Assembly (NCBI GenBank): GCA_945862305.1
Contig: CAMAXF010000004.1
Coordinates: forward strand, 62,001-126,000
DNA from: Bordetella parapertussis
Lineage (GTDB): Bacteria; Pseudomonadota; Gammaproteobacteria; Burkholderiales; Burkholderiaceae_A
Direction of reading: 5' to 3'
Length of the DNA: 64,000 bases
The position numbers were made by a program, and so were the translations under genes. Under the pieces are notes generated by a model, which searched no databases, was not told the DNA's origin, and saw only the letters and a list, made by a program, of their open reading frames with translations. Of the stretch, positions 1 through 9,648 are shown piece after piece (positions within the stretch are counted from its first letter, which is position 1; each line of letters opens with the position of its first letter).

Positions 1-906
1 CATGTTGCCGGCATCCATGGCACCTTCAGCCTTGCCGGCGCCGACCATGGTGTGGATTTCATCGATGAAGACAATCGGGTGTCCTTGGTCGCTCTCAGAC
101 ATGGCCGCCACATCCTTGAGCACCGCCTTGAGCCGCTCCTCAAACTCGCCTCTGAACTTGGCACCCGCAAGCAGCGCCGCCATGTCGAGGCTGAGGACAC
201 GTTTACCCTTGAGGCCTTCGGGCACCTCTCCATTGACGATGCGCTGGGCAAGGCCTTCCACAATCGCTGTCTTGCCGACACCGGGTTCACCGATGAGGAC
301 AGGGTTGTTCTTGGTTCGCCGCTGCAGGATCTGAATGCAACGACGGATCTCATCGTCCCGGCCAATGACCGGGTCGAGCTTACCCGCCAAGGCCCGCTCC
401 GTGAGATCGACGGTGTATTTCTTGAGCGACTCACGCTGGCCCTCGGCCTCTGCATTGCTCACGGCCGCGCCACCCCGAACGGCATCAACCGCCATCTCCA
501 GGCTCTTGCGGCTCACGCCCGCATCCCGCAGAAGTCGGGCGGCCTCACCCTTATCATCGGCCAAGACCAGCAGGAAGAGCTCGCTCGCCAAGAACTGATC
601 GCCTCGTCGTTGTGCCTCGCGGTCTGTCAGGTTCAACAAGCGTGTGAGCTCAGATCCAATGGTCACCTGCCCAGTGGCCTGAGACACCTTTGGCAGACGC
701 TCAAGCCCCTGGCGCGCATCTGCGGCCAGCTTTTGGACATTGCCCCCGGCCCGTGAGAGCAGGGATCGACTGCCACCCTCCGACTGCTCGAGCAGGGCAA
801 TCAGGAGGTGGAGGGGCTCGATCGATGGGTTGTCCTGACCAATCGCCAGGCTCTGGGCGTCGGCAATGGCCTGCTGGAATGCTGTGGTGAGTTTGTCGAG
901 ACGCAT
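1..906 (-). CDS. clpB: ClpB disaggregase, N-terminal part (cut by window edge)
   Basis: ATP-dependent chaperone that, with DnaK, pulls proteins out of aggregates in the cytoplasm. The visible 302 residues start [18 protein letters not shown]. They hold the Clp N domain (about 1-145) and the first part of the first AAA+ module: Walker A GEPGVGKT at 206-213, the substrate-loop region [13 protein letters not shown] near 248, and Walker B VFIDEIH at 279-285. The family is normally about 860 residues, so roughly two thirds lies beyond position 1. The ATG at 904-906 has GGGAG seven bases upstream. It is the last gene of the moa/thr block in this direction but has its own heat-shock-like promoter just upstream. 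Identity is certain. Confidence 0.97.
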   Translation of the reverse strand, partial: MRLDKLTTAFQQAIADAQSLAIGQDNPSIEPLHLLIALLEQSEGGSRSLLSRAGGNVQKLAADARQGLERLPKVSQATGQVTIGSELTRLLNLTDREAQRRGDQFLASELFLLVLADDKGEAARLLRDAGVSRKSLEMAVDAVRGGAAVSNAEAEGQRESLKKYTVDLTERALAGKLDPVIGRDDEIRRCIQILQRRTKNNPVLIGEPGVGKTAIVEGLAQRIVNGEVPEGLKGKRVLSLDMAALLAGAKFRGEFEERLKAVLKDVAAMSESDQGHPIVFIDEIHTMVGAGKAEGAMDAGNM

Positions 907-955
907 GGGAACACTCCCTTCATGTGGTGGCGGACTCTGCCGCGATTGGAGAGTG

Positions 956-984
956 AGGTGGGGGCGAACCCCCGGTTTTTCAAG
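956..984 (-). promoter_or_regulatory. Probable sigma-32 (heat-shock) promoter of clpB
   Basis: Read on the minus strand, CTTGAAA (984-978) is followed after 14 bases by CCCCACCT (963-956). This matches the sigma-32 pattern CTTGAAA - CCCCATNT with one mismatch in the -10 block. It lies between the moaE stop and the clpB ATG and predicts a leader of about 45 bases. A small GGGGG-TTCG-CCCCC hairpin sits between and into the -10 block. ClpB is a standard sigma-32 target, which supports the call. Confidence 0.65.
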
Positions 985-990
985 GGGCCC

Positions 991-1488
991 TCAGGAGGAC
1001 CAGCGCTGCAGGGCCGCTGTATCGCTCACGCGGGCATCCACCCATCGTTCGCCATCGGGCGTGGATTCCTTCTTCCAGAAGGGCGCCTTCGACTTGAGGT
1101 AATCCATGATGAAGGCACAGGCCTCCAGCGCAGCCTCGCGATGGGCACTGGCCACGGCCACCAGCACGATCTGATCGGCGGGCAGCAAGGCACCGATTCG
1201 GTGGACCACCCGAACCCCGAGCAGTGGCCATCGCGCCTCTGCCTGATCAATGATGGCCTCGATGCTCTTTTCGGTCATGCCCGGGTAGTGCTCCAGGACC
1301 ATGCGGGCCACATCGGTGCCCTCGTTGAGGTCTCGAACCGTGCCAATGAAACTCGCCACTGCCCCAACCTTCCCATTCCAATCGCCATTGGGCAGTCGGC
1401 GCAGGGCATCGAGCTCGGCCTGGATGTTGAAGTCTTCGGCCTGAACCTGAACCCTGGGCGGATGCGGAGGCACCGACGAACCGGGCAT
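991..1488 (-). CDS. moaE: Molybdopterin synthase catalytic subunit
   Basis: Large subunit of molybdopterin synthase. It converts cyclic pyranopterin monophosphate to molybdopterin with sulfur carried on the MoaD C-terminus. The 165-residue product has the family core GAVASFIGTVRD and the C-terminal active-site segment DYLKSKAPFWKKE, whose lysines are catalytic in this family. I start it at the ATG at 1486-1488 (MPGSSVPPHPPRV), four bases after the moaD stop. The reading frame stays open further upstream into moaD, but that extension looks non-homologous. Co-transcription with moaD and moeA is very likely. Confidence 0.93.
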   Translation of the reverse strand: MPGSSVPPHPPRVQVQAEDFNIQAELDALRRLPNGDWNGKVGAVASFIGTVRDLNEGTDVARMVLEHYPGMTEKSIEAIIDQAEARWPLLGVRVVHRIGALLPADQIVLVAVASAHREAALEACAFIMDYLKSKAPFWKKESTPDGERWVDARVSDTAALQRWSS

Positions 1489-1492
1489 GTGG

Positions 1493-1759
1493 CTAGCCTC
1501 CGGTGACTGGCGGAAAGAACGCCAGTTCATCGCCTGCACGCAACTCGTGGAGTTCATCCACAAGCTGATGATTCACCGCAGCGCGGGTGCGCTGGGCATC
1601 TCGAAGGCCCCTGCTCCAGGCCTCCCCCCGATCGGCGAGCTGGCTGCGAACCTGTGCCACCTGAGTGCCAGGGGGCACGGCGAGGCGCTCCTGCTCCACG
1701 CCCGTGGACTCTCGCAGGCCCGCAAAGAGCCGAAGGGTGACATCGATGGATGCGCTCAT
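1493..1759 (-). CDS. moaD: Molybdopterin synthase sulfur-carrier subunit MoaD
   Basis: Ubiquitin-fold sulfur carrier of 88 residues that donates thiocarboxylate sulfur to MoaE. The C-terminus is FFPPVTGG, ending in the required Gly-Gly that is adenylated and thiolated. ThiS is an alternative small carrier, but the moaE and moeA neighbours settle the call. The ATG at 1757-1759 lies ten bases after the moeA stop and the gene ends four bases before moaE, so all three are probably on one transcript. Confidence 0.92.
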   Translation of the reverse strand: MSASIDVTLRLFAGLRESTGVEQERLAVPPGTQVAQVRSQLADRGEAWSRGLRDAQRTRAAVNHQLVDELHELRAGDELAFFPPVTGG

Positions 1760-1768
1760 TCGCAGATG

Positions 1769-2962
1769 CTAGGCCAGAAGCATGGGAAACGGGAAGAACC
1801 GGAGCCGATCACCCCGCGCCACAGGAGTATTCATGGGCACCTCCAGCAGCCCCTCGGACTCCGAAATGGATGACAAGATTTGTGAATTCTGCCGAGAATG
1901 GATGACTGCATGCCCAGAGGAGTCGATGCTCGCGCGGAGGAACTCCTGGCGCGCGTCGGTGATGGGCTTGTCAAAGGCCGCTGTCACCCAAACCGCCCGT
2001 GGCAACACATCCACCTGGCCCGAGGCCTTGAGCAGGAATGGACGCACCAACAAGACAAAGGTCACCCAGGCCGAGACCGGATTGCCAGGCATGCCCAGAA
2101 AGGCTGCACGCCCCACCCGACCGAATGCAAAGGGCTTGCCAGGCTTGATGGCGATCTTCCAGAGGTCGAGTGTGCCCTCCGCCGTGACCGCCGACTTGAT
2201 GTGATCCTCCTCGCCCACCGAGACACCGCCGCAGGTCAGCAGGACATCGCACTTTTGACCGCCGTCGGAGAGCCGACGCCGGGTGGTCTCGAGGCAATCC
2301 GGCAGGGAGCCCAGGTCTTCCACCGCAAGGCCCATGCCCCGAACCAGGGACATGATCATGGGCCGATTGCTGTCGTAAATCTGGCCTTCTCCCAACGGTT
2401 CACCGGGCTGACGCAGCTCATTGCCGCTGGAGAAGACGCCCACCCGAAGCGTGGTGCAGACGCTCACCTCGGCCAGCCCGATGGAGGCCAGCAGCCCGAC
2501 GTCAGCCGCCGAGAGCCGACGGCCCGCAGGCAGCACCACCTGACCGACCTGCAGGTCGCCGCCGGCCAGTCGCACGAACTGCCCAGAAGCCGCGGGCTGG
2601 TGAAAGCGAACCTGACTCTCACCGAGGGCCTCGGTGTCCTCCTGCATGACGACCGCGTCCGCCCCTGCAGGCATGGGAGCACCTGTGAAGACGCGGGCTG
2701 CGGTCTGGGGAAGAAGCGGTGCCGCCACCGCACCGGCCGGGATGCGCTGGGAGACCGACAGGACGGTGCCTGCCTGGATGTCGCTGGACCGCACCGCAAA
2801 GCCGTCCATCTGAGCGTTGTCGAAGGCCGGCACTGCGCGTGGCGAGGTGATGGTCTTGGCCAGAATGCGGCCCAGGGCGGATGCAGTGGGAATCTGCTGG
2901 GCCTGCGGTGGTGGCCCGGACTGCGCCAGAAGCCAGTCCATGGCCTCGGTCAGCGTCTTCAC
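1769..2962 (-). CDS. moeA: Molybdopterin molybdenumtransferase MoeA
   Basis: Inserts molybdate into adenylylated molybdopterin, the last step of molybdenum cofactor synthesis. The product has the N-terminal segment AFDNAQMDGFAVRSSD, the motif VFTGAPMPAGADAVVMQED and the MoCF-binding core DVLLTCGGVSVGEEDHIK, followed by the C-terminal beta-barrel domain. A GTG at 2962-2960, one base after the thrC stop, gives 397 residues and aligns well with the family (start VKTLTEAMDWLLAQS). A TTG at 2989 would overlap thrC and an ATG at 2941 would trim the N-terminus. The start is therefore uncertain, the identity is not. Confidence 0.94.
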   Translation of the reverse strand: MKTLTEAMDWLLAQSGPPPQAQQIPTASALGRILAKTITSPRAVPAFDNAQMDGFAVRSSDIQAGTVLSVSQRIPAGAVAAPLLPQTAARVFTGAPMPAGADAVVMQEDTEALGESQVRFHQPAASGQFVRLAGGDLQVGQVVLPAGRRLSAADVGLLASIGLAEVSVCTTLRVGVFSSGNELRQPGEPLGEGQIYDSNRPMIMSLVRGMGLAVEDLGSLPDCLETTRRRLSDGGQKCDVLLTCGGVSVGEEDHIKSAVTAEGTLDLWKIAIKPGKPFAFGRVGRAAFLGMPGNPVSAWVTFVLLVRPFLLKASGQVDVLPRAVWVTAAFDKPITDARQEFLRASIDSSGHAVIHSRQNSQILSSISESEGLLEVPMNTPVARGDRLRFFPFPMLLA

Positions 2963-2963
2963 C

Positions 2964-4406
2964 TCAGGCGTGCCCCGCCCACTGGGCAATGTGGGCCTTC
3001 AGCAGGGCGACATCACGGCCGATGGCCGTGACCCGCTGTGGCAATGACTCGATCTTCTCAAAGCCAGGTGGCCTGGGCGCTGAACGACCGAGCGCCTCCT
3101 CGATGGTCTCACCGAACTTCGCTGGCAGCGCCGTCTCCAGGCAGACCATGGGCACCCCGGGCTCCAGATGCTGTCGGGCTACGAAAATGCCGTCGGCTGT
3201 GTGCGGGTCGATGATCCGGCCTTCATCACGGTAGACCGACTGAATGGTCTCGATTCGGGCTGCATGGTGGCTCCGGCCGGACTGCATGCCAGAGGCGACC
3301 ACCGCCCGTCGGCTCGCCTCATCGCTGAGCGAGAAGGAGCCCTCGGAAGCCAACTGCTGCCAGAGTGCCGCAAGCCGTCTCGCATCGGATCCGACAAGGT
3401 CGAAGACATACCGCTCAAAGTTCGAGGCCTTGGAGATGTCCATGGACGGGCTGGAGGTTCGGTGCGTTTCGGCCGTGCCTCGGGGGCGATAGACGCCTGA
3501 CTCGAAGAATTCGTGCAGCACATCGTTCTCGTTGGTGGCCACCACCAAATGCGCAATGGGAAGGCCCATCTTCCGGGCCATGTGGCCCGACAAAACATTC
3601 CCAAAATTTCCAGAGGGCACGCAAAACGAAACCGGCGCACCGAGCGAGAGGCCATTCTGGGCGACCGCCTGAAAGTAGCCCGCAAAGTAGTAAACGATCT
3701 GCGCGGACACCCGGGCCCAGTTGATGGAGTTCACCGATCCAATGGCGTGGCGAGCCTTGAAATCAAGGTCTGCCGAAACCGCCTTGACCATGTCCTGACA
3801 GTCGTCGAAGCTGCCGGGCACGGCCAGGTTGTGAATGTTTGGGTCTTGCAGGCTGTACATCTGGGCACGCTGGAATGCGCTCATGCGGCCCTCGGGCGAC
3901 AGCATAAAGACCGCAACACCACGCCGGCCCCTCATGGCGTATTCCGCGGCACTGCCGGTGTCGCCAGAGGTGGCACCGAGGATGTTGAGGTGCTGACCAC
4001 GCTTCTCGAGCACGTACTCAAAGAGCTGCCCCAGCAGCTGCATGGCCATGTCTTTGAAGGCGAGCGTGGGCCCATTGGAGAGTTCGAGCAGGGCCATGGG
4101 CGTGCCGCCGGATGGCCTCAGTGCGCTCAGCGGCGCAATGGCAGCACTGCCGAATCTCTCGGCCGTGTATGCCCTGCGCGTGAGCTCAGCCAGATCTTGG
4201 GCGGGAATGTCATCGGCATAGGCGCCCACCACGGCGGCGGCCAGGCTGGGGTAGTCCATTTTGGAGAGCTGCTGCAGCGAGGCCGGCAGGCCCGGCACCT
4301 GCTCGGGGATGGCCAGCCCACCGTCGGGGGACAGGCCCTCAAGCAGGATGTCGGTGAAGGCTCCGAGTCGCTGCTCCGAGCGCGTCGACCGATAGCCCAG
4401 GCTCAT
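2964..4406 (-). CDS. thrC: Threonine synthase
   Basis: PLP enzyme turning O-phosphohomoserine into threonine. The 480 residues match the long proteobacterial class. The PLP lysine is K118 in PTLAFKDMA and the phosphate-binding loop is GATSGDTGSAAEYA. It starts at the ATG at 4404-4406, which overlaps the hom stop by four bases (ATGA), so it is translationally coupled to the preceding threonine-pathway enzyme. moeA follows with one base between. Confidence 0.97.
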   Translation of the reverse strand: MSLGYRSTRSEQRLGAFTDILLEGLSPDGGLAIPEQVPGLPASLQQLSKMDYPSLAAAVVGAYADDIPAQDLAELTRRAYTAERFGSAAIAPLSALRPSGGTPMALLELSNGPTLAFKDMAMQLLGQLFEYVLEKRGQHLNILGATSGDTGSAAEYAMRGRRGVAVFMLSPEGRMSAFQRAQMYSLQDPNIHNLAVPGSFDDCQDMVKAVSADLDFKARHAIGSVNSINWARVSAQIVYYFAGYFQAVAQNGLSLGAPVSFCVPSGNFGNVLSGHMARKMGLPIAHLVVATNENDVLHEFFESGVYRPRGTAETHRTSSPSMDISKASNFERYVFDLVGSDARRLAALWQQLASEGSFSLSDEASRRAVVASGMQSGRSHHAARIETIQSVYRDEGRIIDPHTADGIFVARQHLEPGVPMVCLETALPAKFGETIEEALGRSAPRPPGFEKIESLPQRVTAIGRDVALLKAHIAQWAGHA

Positions 4407-5722
4407 GAGAAGGATTCCACCCGCAGTCGAACCGGCGGCATGAGCACGGCATCGAGCGCCTCGAGCTGCTCCGTGGCGCGCATGACCGCGGCCTCCAGGC
4501 AGCGGTGGGTGATCAGCACCACGTCGGTCTGGCCGGAGCCGTCCTGCGGCTCATGCTGAACAAATGCGTCGATGGAGATGCCCTCGGCGGCCAGAACGCG
4601 CGTGATGTCGGCCAATACCCCGGGCCGATCAGAGACGCGCAGGCGCAAGTAGTAGCCCGAGGTGACCTGCTCGATGGGCAGCACAGGCAGCGGCCGACGC
4701 CACTGGGGAGCCACGCCCAAATGGGGGACGGCCATGCCGCCCTCGCAGCCATGGCGCCGGGCGAGGTCGATGAGGTCGGCCACCACGGCGCTCGCCGTGG
4801 GCGCTGCACCAGCCCCCTTGCCGTAGTAGAGGGTGTGCCCCACGGCATCGCCGTTGACCAGCACCGCATTCATGGCCCCCTCGACATTGGCCAGAAGACG
4901 CTTGGCAGGCACCAGCGTGGGATGGACCCGTAGCTCCACCCCCTCCGGCCGACGTCGTGTGATGCCGAGCAGCTTGATTCGATGGCCCAGCTCCTCGGCA
5001 TGGCGAATGTCGATGGAGGCGAGCCCGCGAATGCCTTCGACATGCGCACGATCAAACGCCAACGGCATGCCAAAGGCAATGGCTGCAAGCAGCGTTATTT
5101 TGTGGGCCGCATCCACACCCTCGACATCGAAGGTCGGGTCGGCCTCTGCATAGCCGAGGTTCTGGGCCTGGGCCAGCACCTCATCAAATCCAAGGCCCTT
5201 ATCGCGCATCTCGGAAAGAATGAAGTTGGTGGTGCCATTGATGATGCCGGCGACCGACTCAATCTCGTTGGCTGCAAGCCCCTCTCGCAGGGCCTTGATG
5301 ATGGGAATGCCCCCGGCCACCGAGGCCTCAAAGCCCACCTGCACACCACGTGCCTCGGCCCGCGGAAAAATCTCATTGCCGTGCACCGCCAGCAAGGCTT
5401 TGTTGGCGGTGACCACGTGCACACCGGCCTCGATGGCGCCGAGTACCAAGGTCTTTGCGTATCCATAACCCCCAATGAGCTCGATCAGGACATCGGGCTT
5501 GACCGCAGCCAGCATCTCGAGCGCATCCGAGAAGGCCTGAGCGTCCGGGCCAGTGAGCCCCTTGGCCTTGGCCTGGTCGAGATCTGCCACGGCCACCAAT
5601 TGCACCGGGCGACCAGCCCGCTGAGAAATGATCTCTGCGTTTCGACGCAGCAACTCGGCCACGCCGCCCCCCACGGTGCCAAGCCCCGCCAGGGCGACCC
5701 GAAGCGGTACAGGCGTACTCAT
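4403..5722 (-). CDS. hom: Homoserine dehydrogenase
   Basis: NAD(P)H-dependent reduction of aspartate semialdehyde to homoserine, the branch point to threonine and methionine. The 439 residues have an N-terminal Rossmann fold (GLGTVGGG at 13-20), a catalytic domain ([23 protein letters not shown]) and a C-terminal ACT domain from about residue 345 ([14 protein letters not shown]), expected to sense threonine. There is no aspartokinase fusion. It shares ATGA overlaps with alaC upstream and thrC downstream. Confidence 0.97.
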   Translation of the reverse strand: MSTPVPLRVALAGLGTVGGGVAELLRRNAEIISQRAGRPVQLVAVADLDQAKAKGLTGPDAQAFSDALEMLAAVKPDVLIELIGGYGYAKTLVLGAIEAGVHVVTANKALLAVHGNEIFPRAEARGVQVGFEASVAGGIPIIKALREGLAANEIESVAGIINGTTNFILSEMRDKGLGFDEVLAQAQNLGYAEADPTFDVEGVDAAHKITLLAAIAFGMPLAFDRAHVEGIRGLASIDIRHAEELGHRIKLLGITRRRPEGVELRVHPTLVPAKRLLANVEGAMNAVLVNGDAVGHTLYYGKGAGAAPTASAVVADLIDLARRHGCEGGMAVPHLGVAPQWRRPLPVLPIEQVTSGYYLRLRVSDRPGVLADITRVLAAEGISIDAFVQHEPQDGSGQTDVVLITHRCLEAAVMRATEQLEALDAVLMPPVRLRVESFS

Positions 5723-6960
5723 GTCTCGGCTCCAGCCAGACTGCCCTGCCCGTCTGGACCGGACTCCACCGGCAGCTTGATCAGGCCATCCTTGCGAAAC
5801 ATGTCTTTGATGCCGCGGACGGCCTGACGAATGCGCTGCTCATTCTCAATGAGCGCAAACCGAACATGGGTGTCGCCGTAGTCTCCGAATCCGATGCCAG
5901 GAGAGACTGCCACGCGAGCCTCTAGAAGGAGCTTCTTTGCGAACTCCAAGGACCCCATGGCCCGATAGGCCTCTGGTATGCGCGCCCAGATGTACATCGA
6001 TGCCTTGGGCACCTCCACTGTCCAGCCTGCATCCAGAAGGCCGCGTGCGAGCACATCACGTCTGGACTGATACTGACGTCGAACCTCCTCCACGCAATCC
6101 TGGGGGCCTTCCAGGGCAATGACTGAGGCAACCTGAATAGGCGTGAAGGTGCCATAGTCGTGATAGCTCTTGATCCGCGCCAAGGCCGACACCATCTCGG
6201 CATTGCCCACCATGAAGCCCACCCGCCAGCCGGCCATGCTGTATGACTTACTCAGCGTAAAAAACTCCACAGCAACATCGCGCGCGCCGGGCACCTGCAT
6301 GATCGATGGCGCTTGGTAGCCGTCGAATACGATGTCGGCGTAGGCCAGGTCGTGCACCACGAGAATGCCGTGCTCCTTGGCCAGGGCCACCACCCGCTCG
6401 AAAAATGGCAGGTCCACACACTGTGCGGTGGGATTGCTCGGAAAGCCCAGGATCATCATCTTGGGCTTGGGAATCGATTCCCGAATGGCCCGCTCGAGCT
6501 CCTCAAAGAAGTCGACATCGTTGGTCATGCGGATGGACCGAATGTCCGCCCCCGCAATGATGGCCCCGTAGATGTGAATGGGGTAGGACGGGTTGGGCAC
6601 CAGCACGGTGTCACCACGGTCGAGCGTGGCAAGCATCAGGTGGGCCAGACCCTCTTTGGATCCAATCGTGGCAATGGCCTCAGTGTCCGGGTCGAGGCTC
6701 ACACCGTAGCGGCGCTGATACCAGCCCACAATGGCTTTTCTCAGTCTGGGGATGCCTTTGGAGACCGAATAGCCGTGGGTGTGCTCCTTCTGGGCGGTCT
6801 CCACCAACTTTTCGACAATGTGCGCGGGGGTGGCTGCATCCGGATTGCCCATGCTCATGTCAATGATGTCGACACCGCGGCGTCGCTCGGCCATCTTCAG
6901 CTCGCCCGTGATGTTAAAAACGTACGGAGGCAGCCGCTGGATGCGTGGGAAGGGCTTCAT
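5719..6960 (-). CDS. alaC: Alanine/glutamate-pyruvate aminotransferase (AlaC-type)
   Basis: Class I/II PLP aminotransferase of 413 residues. The PLP lysine is K238 in [14 protein letters not shown], and the family motifs GFPSNPTAQ and [10 protein letters not shown] are present. Close similarity in feel to AlaC/YfdZ, and its position ahead of hom, fit the conserved Burkholderiales arrangement. Substrate preference (alanine formation from pyruvate and glutamate) is inferred from the family. It starts at the ATG at 6958-6960 and heads the long minus-strand operon alaC-hom-thrC-moeA-moaD-moaE. Confidence 0.88.
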   Translation of the reverse strand: MKPFPRIQRLPPYVFNITGELKMAERRRGVDIIDMSMGNPDAATPAHIVEKLVETAQKEHTHGYSVSKGIPRLRKAIVGWYQRRYGVSLDPDTEAIATIGSKEGLAHLMLATLDRGDTVLVPNPSYPIHIYGAIIAGADIRSIRMTNDVDFFEELERAIRESIPKPKMMILGFPSNPTAQCVDLPFFERVVALAKEHGILVVHDLAYADIVFDGYQAPSIMQVPGARDVAVEFFTLSKSYSMAGWRVGFMVGNAEMVSALARIKSYHDYGTFTPIQVASVIALEGPQDCVEEVRRQYQSRRDVLARGLLDAGWTVEVPKASMYIWARIPEAYRAMGSLEFAKKLLLEARVAVSPGIGFGDYGDTHVRFALIENEQRIRQAVRGIKDMFRKDGLIKLPVESGPDGQGSLAGAET

Positions 6961-7049
6961 GGAAGGGACCAGACCTTGGGAAAAGTCCTAACTTTAGCCT
7001 AGAGGAGCGGTCGCAAAAAAGTCGTCAAACTCTGATAGGCTCAAAGCCA

Positions 7050-7466
7050 ATGCCAACCAAACTGCAGCCGGACCTGCCGCCCAGCCAGTTCAGCATCACC
7101 GCCCACGGGCCTGGCTACCTCACGATCAACGGGTCGCGCTTCACCGACTCCGTACTCGTTACCTCCGACGCCCCTCCTCAGCCCTGGTCCTGCCCCGATG
7201 TCCGCCGCCTCAGCGCAGCAGACCTACAAGCCTGGCGGGCTTGCGCACCCGAGCTCATTCTGCTGGGCACGGGCCTCCGCCAGGTCATGCCCAGCCCGCA
7301 GCTCATGGCAAGCCTGATGCAACGTGGGCCCCAGGGGGAGCCACCCATTGGGCTCGAGGCCATGGACACGGCTGCCGCCTGTCGAACCTTTAACCTACTG
7401 GCCGCCGAGGGACGACGCGTCTTGGCGGCCTTGATCGTTGAACCCGCCCCCACCGACCCCACTTGA
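7050..7466 (+). CDS. Mth938-domain protein of unknown function
   Basis: A 138-residue protein beginning MPTKLQPDLPPSQFSITAHG, with the Mth938-like (DUF498) fold signature: ELILLGTGLRQVMPSPQLMASL, then a central GLEAMDTAAACRTFNLLAAEGRRVLAALI. Related domains occur in mitochondrial complex I assembly factor NDUFAF3, but the bacterial role is not known to me. It is the first gene of a plus-strand run with bcp ten bases downstream, and is divergent from alaC with an 89-base gap. The ATG at 7050 has no strong ribosome site. Confidence 0.8.
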   Translation: MPTKLQPDLPPSQFSITAHGPGYLTINGSRFTDSVLVTSDAPPQPWSCPDVRRLSAADLQAWRACAPELILLGTGLRQVMPSPQLMASLMQRGPQGEPPIGLEAMDTAAACRTFNLLAAEGRRVLAALIVEPAPTDPT

Positions 7467-7476
7467 AGGAGCCCGC

Positions 7477-7956
7477 ATGGCCGCGCTTTGCATGAACCCC
7501 GGCGACACCCTGCCCAACCTGGCCGTTGAGACCGACCTCGGGAAGGCCCAGCTCCACGACTGGCGTGGCCAGGCCTTGGTGCTTTACTTCTACCCAAAAG
7601 ACGACACGCCCGGCTGTACGGTCGAGGGCCAAGACTTCAGCCGCCTGCATGCCGAATTTCTTGGGCTGGGCTGTCAGGTCGTGGGAGTGAGCCGCGACAG
7701 CGTGTCGTCTCACGAGCGCTTCATTGCCAAGCACGACCTCAGCATCACCCTAATTGCTGACACCAGCAGCGCACTCTGTGAGGCCCTCGGCGTGATCAAG
7801 GAAAAGAACATGTATGGCAAAAAGGTGCTGGGCATCGAGCGCAGCACCTTTTTATTCAATGACCAGGGTGTGCTCCACCAAGCATGGCGTGGCGTGTCTG
7901 TGCCGGGCCATGCAGAGGCCGTCCTGCAGGCCGTCAAAGCCCTCAAATCCCACTAA
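7477..7956 (+). CDS. bcp: Bcp/PrxQ-type thioredoxin-dependent peroxiredoxin
   Basis: A 159-residue peroxiredoxin reducing H2O2 and organic hydroperoxides. The peroxidatic cysteine is C47 in DDTPGCTVEGQDF. The usual PrxQ resolving cysteine five residues later is Q52 here. Other cysteines are C5, C66 and C101, so resolution may use one of these or an outside thiol. GAAGGA at 7465-7470 is a good ribosome site for the ATG at 7477. An upstream GTG/TTG-type extension was not used. phoH follows 15 bases later. Confidence 0.93.
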   Translation: MAALCMNPGDTLPNLAVETDLGKAQLHDWRGQALVLYFYPKDDTPGCTVEGQDFSRLHAEFLGLGCQVVGVSRDSVSSHERFIAKHDLSITLIADTSSALCEALGVIKEKNMYGKKVLGIERSTFLFNDQGVLHQAWRGVSVPGHAEAVLQAVKALKSH

Positions 7957-7971
7957 GAAGAGCACCCGCCC

Positions 7972-9615
7972 ATGCCATTGCCGAAGGCCCCAGCCAAGCC
8001 CGCCACCCAACTCAAGTCTGACGATGCCGTCCTGGCCAAGGCAGTTCTGCCTGCCCGTAGCCTGAAGAAGGGGGCACCCGAAGACGATGCCACGGTGCCA
8101 ATGCCCATGGCCGCTGCCCAGCCGACCGTGGCTCGGGAGTCGCCAACGCGCTACCACGCCACCGAGAAGGCACAGCCCACCCCAAGCGCAAAGCCAGCAC
8201 GGGCGCGCCGCCACGGCACGGGGCCGGCCAAATTATTCGTACTCGACACGAATGTGCTCATGCACGACCCGTCGAGCCTGTTCCGATTCGAGGAGCACGA
8301 CGTCTACCTGCCCATGACCACCCTCGAGGAGCTCGACGGTCACAAGAAGGGCCTCTCCGAGGTTGCGCGGCATGTACGGCAGGTGTCCCGAAGCCTTGAT
8401 GCACTGATCGAAGCCCTTCCCACCGAGCGGCGGAATCGCCTGGGCGAGGGCCTTCCGCTGGATGCCCTGGGCCACAGCGATGCGACCGGACGGCTCTTCT
8501 TCCAGACCGAGCTTCTGCAGACCGCGCCAGTCACGGGGCTGCTGGAGGGGAAGGCGGACAACCAGATTCTCTCTGTGGTGAGGGCCCTGAGTGAACGGCA
8601 CCCGGACCGAGAGGTTGTGCTGGTCTCCAAGGACATCAACATTCGGATCAAGGCCCACGCACTGGGCCTGCCCGCAGAGGACTACTTCAATGACCAGGTC
8701 ATTGATGATGCAGACCTGCTCTACACCGGCAGCATGGCCCTGCCCGAAGACTTCTGGGAGACCCATGGCAAGAACATGGAGTCCTGGCAGCAGGGAGGCA
8801 CCAGTTTCTATCGGGTCACCGGGCCCTTGTGTGCAGCCTTTCATTTGAATCAATTTGTCTACGATGAGGGCGCACGGCCCCTCTACGCCATTGTCCAGGA
8901 GCTCCGCGGGCGCACCGCCGTCCTCAAGGTCTTGAAGGATTACGGCCACGCCAAGAATGCGGTCTGGGGCATCACGGCCCGCAACCGTGAGCAGCACTTC
9001 GCACTCAGCCTGCTCATGAACCCAGACATCGACTTTGTGAGCCTGCTCGGCCAGGCAGGCACCGGCAAGACACTGCTGGCCCTGGCGGCCGGGCTGGCAC
9101 AGACCCTGGAATCCAAGCTCTACAACGAGATCATCGTCACGCGGGCCACGGTGCCGATTGGCGACGACATTGGCTTTCTACCCGGCACGGAAGAGGAAAA
9201 GATGCAGCCCTGGATGGGCGCCTTTGAGGACAACCTCGAGGTCTTGAACCGGGGCATGGAGTCTGGTGGCGACTGGGGTCGGTCGGCAGCCTCCGACCTC
9301 ATTCGCAGCAAGATCAAGATCAAATCCATGAACTTCATGCGAGGCCGCACCTTCATTAGCAAGTTCGTGATCATCGATGAGGCGCAGAACCTCACGCCCA
9401 AACAAATGAAGGCCCTCATCACTCGGGCGGGCCCAGGCACCAAGGTGGTCTGCATGGGCAACATCGCCCAGATCGACTCGCCCTACCTGACCGAAGGGTC
9501 ATCCGGTCTCACCTACACGGTCGACCGCTTCAAGGGCTGGGGCCACGGCGGTCATGTCACCCTGCAGCGGGGTGAACGATCCCGACTCGCCGACTTCGCA
9601 AGCGACAGCCTCTAG
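7972..9615 (+). CDS. PIN-domain / PhoH-family ATPase (YlaK/PhoH2-like)
   Basis: A 547-residue fusion. Residues 1-82 are a low-complexity Ala/Pro/Lys-rich lead. A PIN nuclease domain starts with LFVLDTNVLMHDP (acidic D92), and a C-terminal PhoH ATPase has Walker A GQAGTGKT at 360-367 and Walker B FVIIDEAQNLTP. In mycobacteria such PIN-PhoH proteins act as RNA helicase/RNases. The same activity here is inference. It is distinct from the short PhoH near ybeY. The ATG at 7972 is uncertain because the lead is not conserved. Confidence 0.88.
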   Translation: MPLPKAPAKPATQLKSDDAVLAKAVLPARSLKKGAPEDDATVPMPMAAAQPTVARESPTRYHATEKAQPTPSAKPARARRHGTGPAKLFVLDTNVLMHDPSSLFRFEEHDVYLPMTTLEELDGHKKGLSEVARHVRQVSRSLDALIEALPTERRNRLGEGLPLDALGHSDATGRLFFQTELLQTAPVTGLLEGKADNQILSVVRALSERHPDREVVLVSKDINIRIKAHALGLPAEDYFNDQVIDDADLLYTGSMALPEDFWETHGKNMESWQQGGTSFYRVTGPLCAAFHLNQFVYDEGARPLYAIVQELRGRTAVLKVLKDYGHAKNAVWGITARNREQHFALSLLMNPDIDFVSLLGQAGTGKTLLALAAGLAQTLESKLYNEIIVTRATVPIGDDIGFLPGTEEEKMQPWMGAFEDNLEVLNRGMESGGDWGRSAASDLIRSKIKIKSMNFMRGRTFISKFVIIDEAQNLTPKQMKALITRAGPGTKVVCMGNIAQIDSPYLTEGSSGLTYTVDRFKGWGHGGHVTLQRGERSRLADFASDSL

Positions 9616-9648
9616 CGCACATCGCCCGCAGGCTCGCTTAGCCGCGGC

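Noticed and set aside
6961..7049. Sigma-70 promoters in the alaC / Mth938-protein divergent gap
   Set aside because: TTTGAC on the minus strand is visible but no -10 box is at proper spacing. Promoters must exist here, but I cannot place them.
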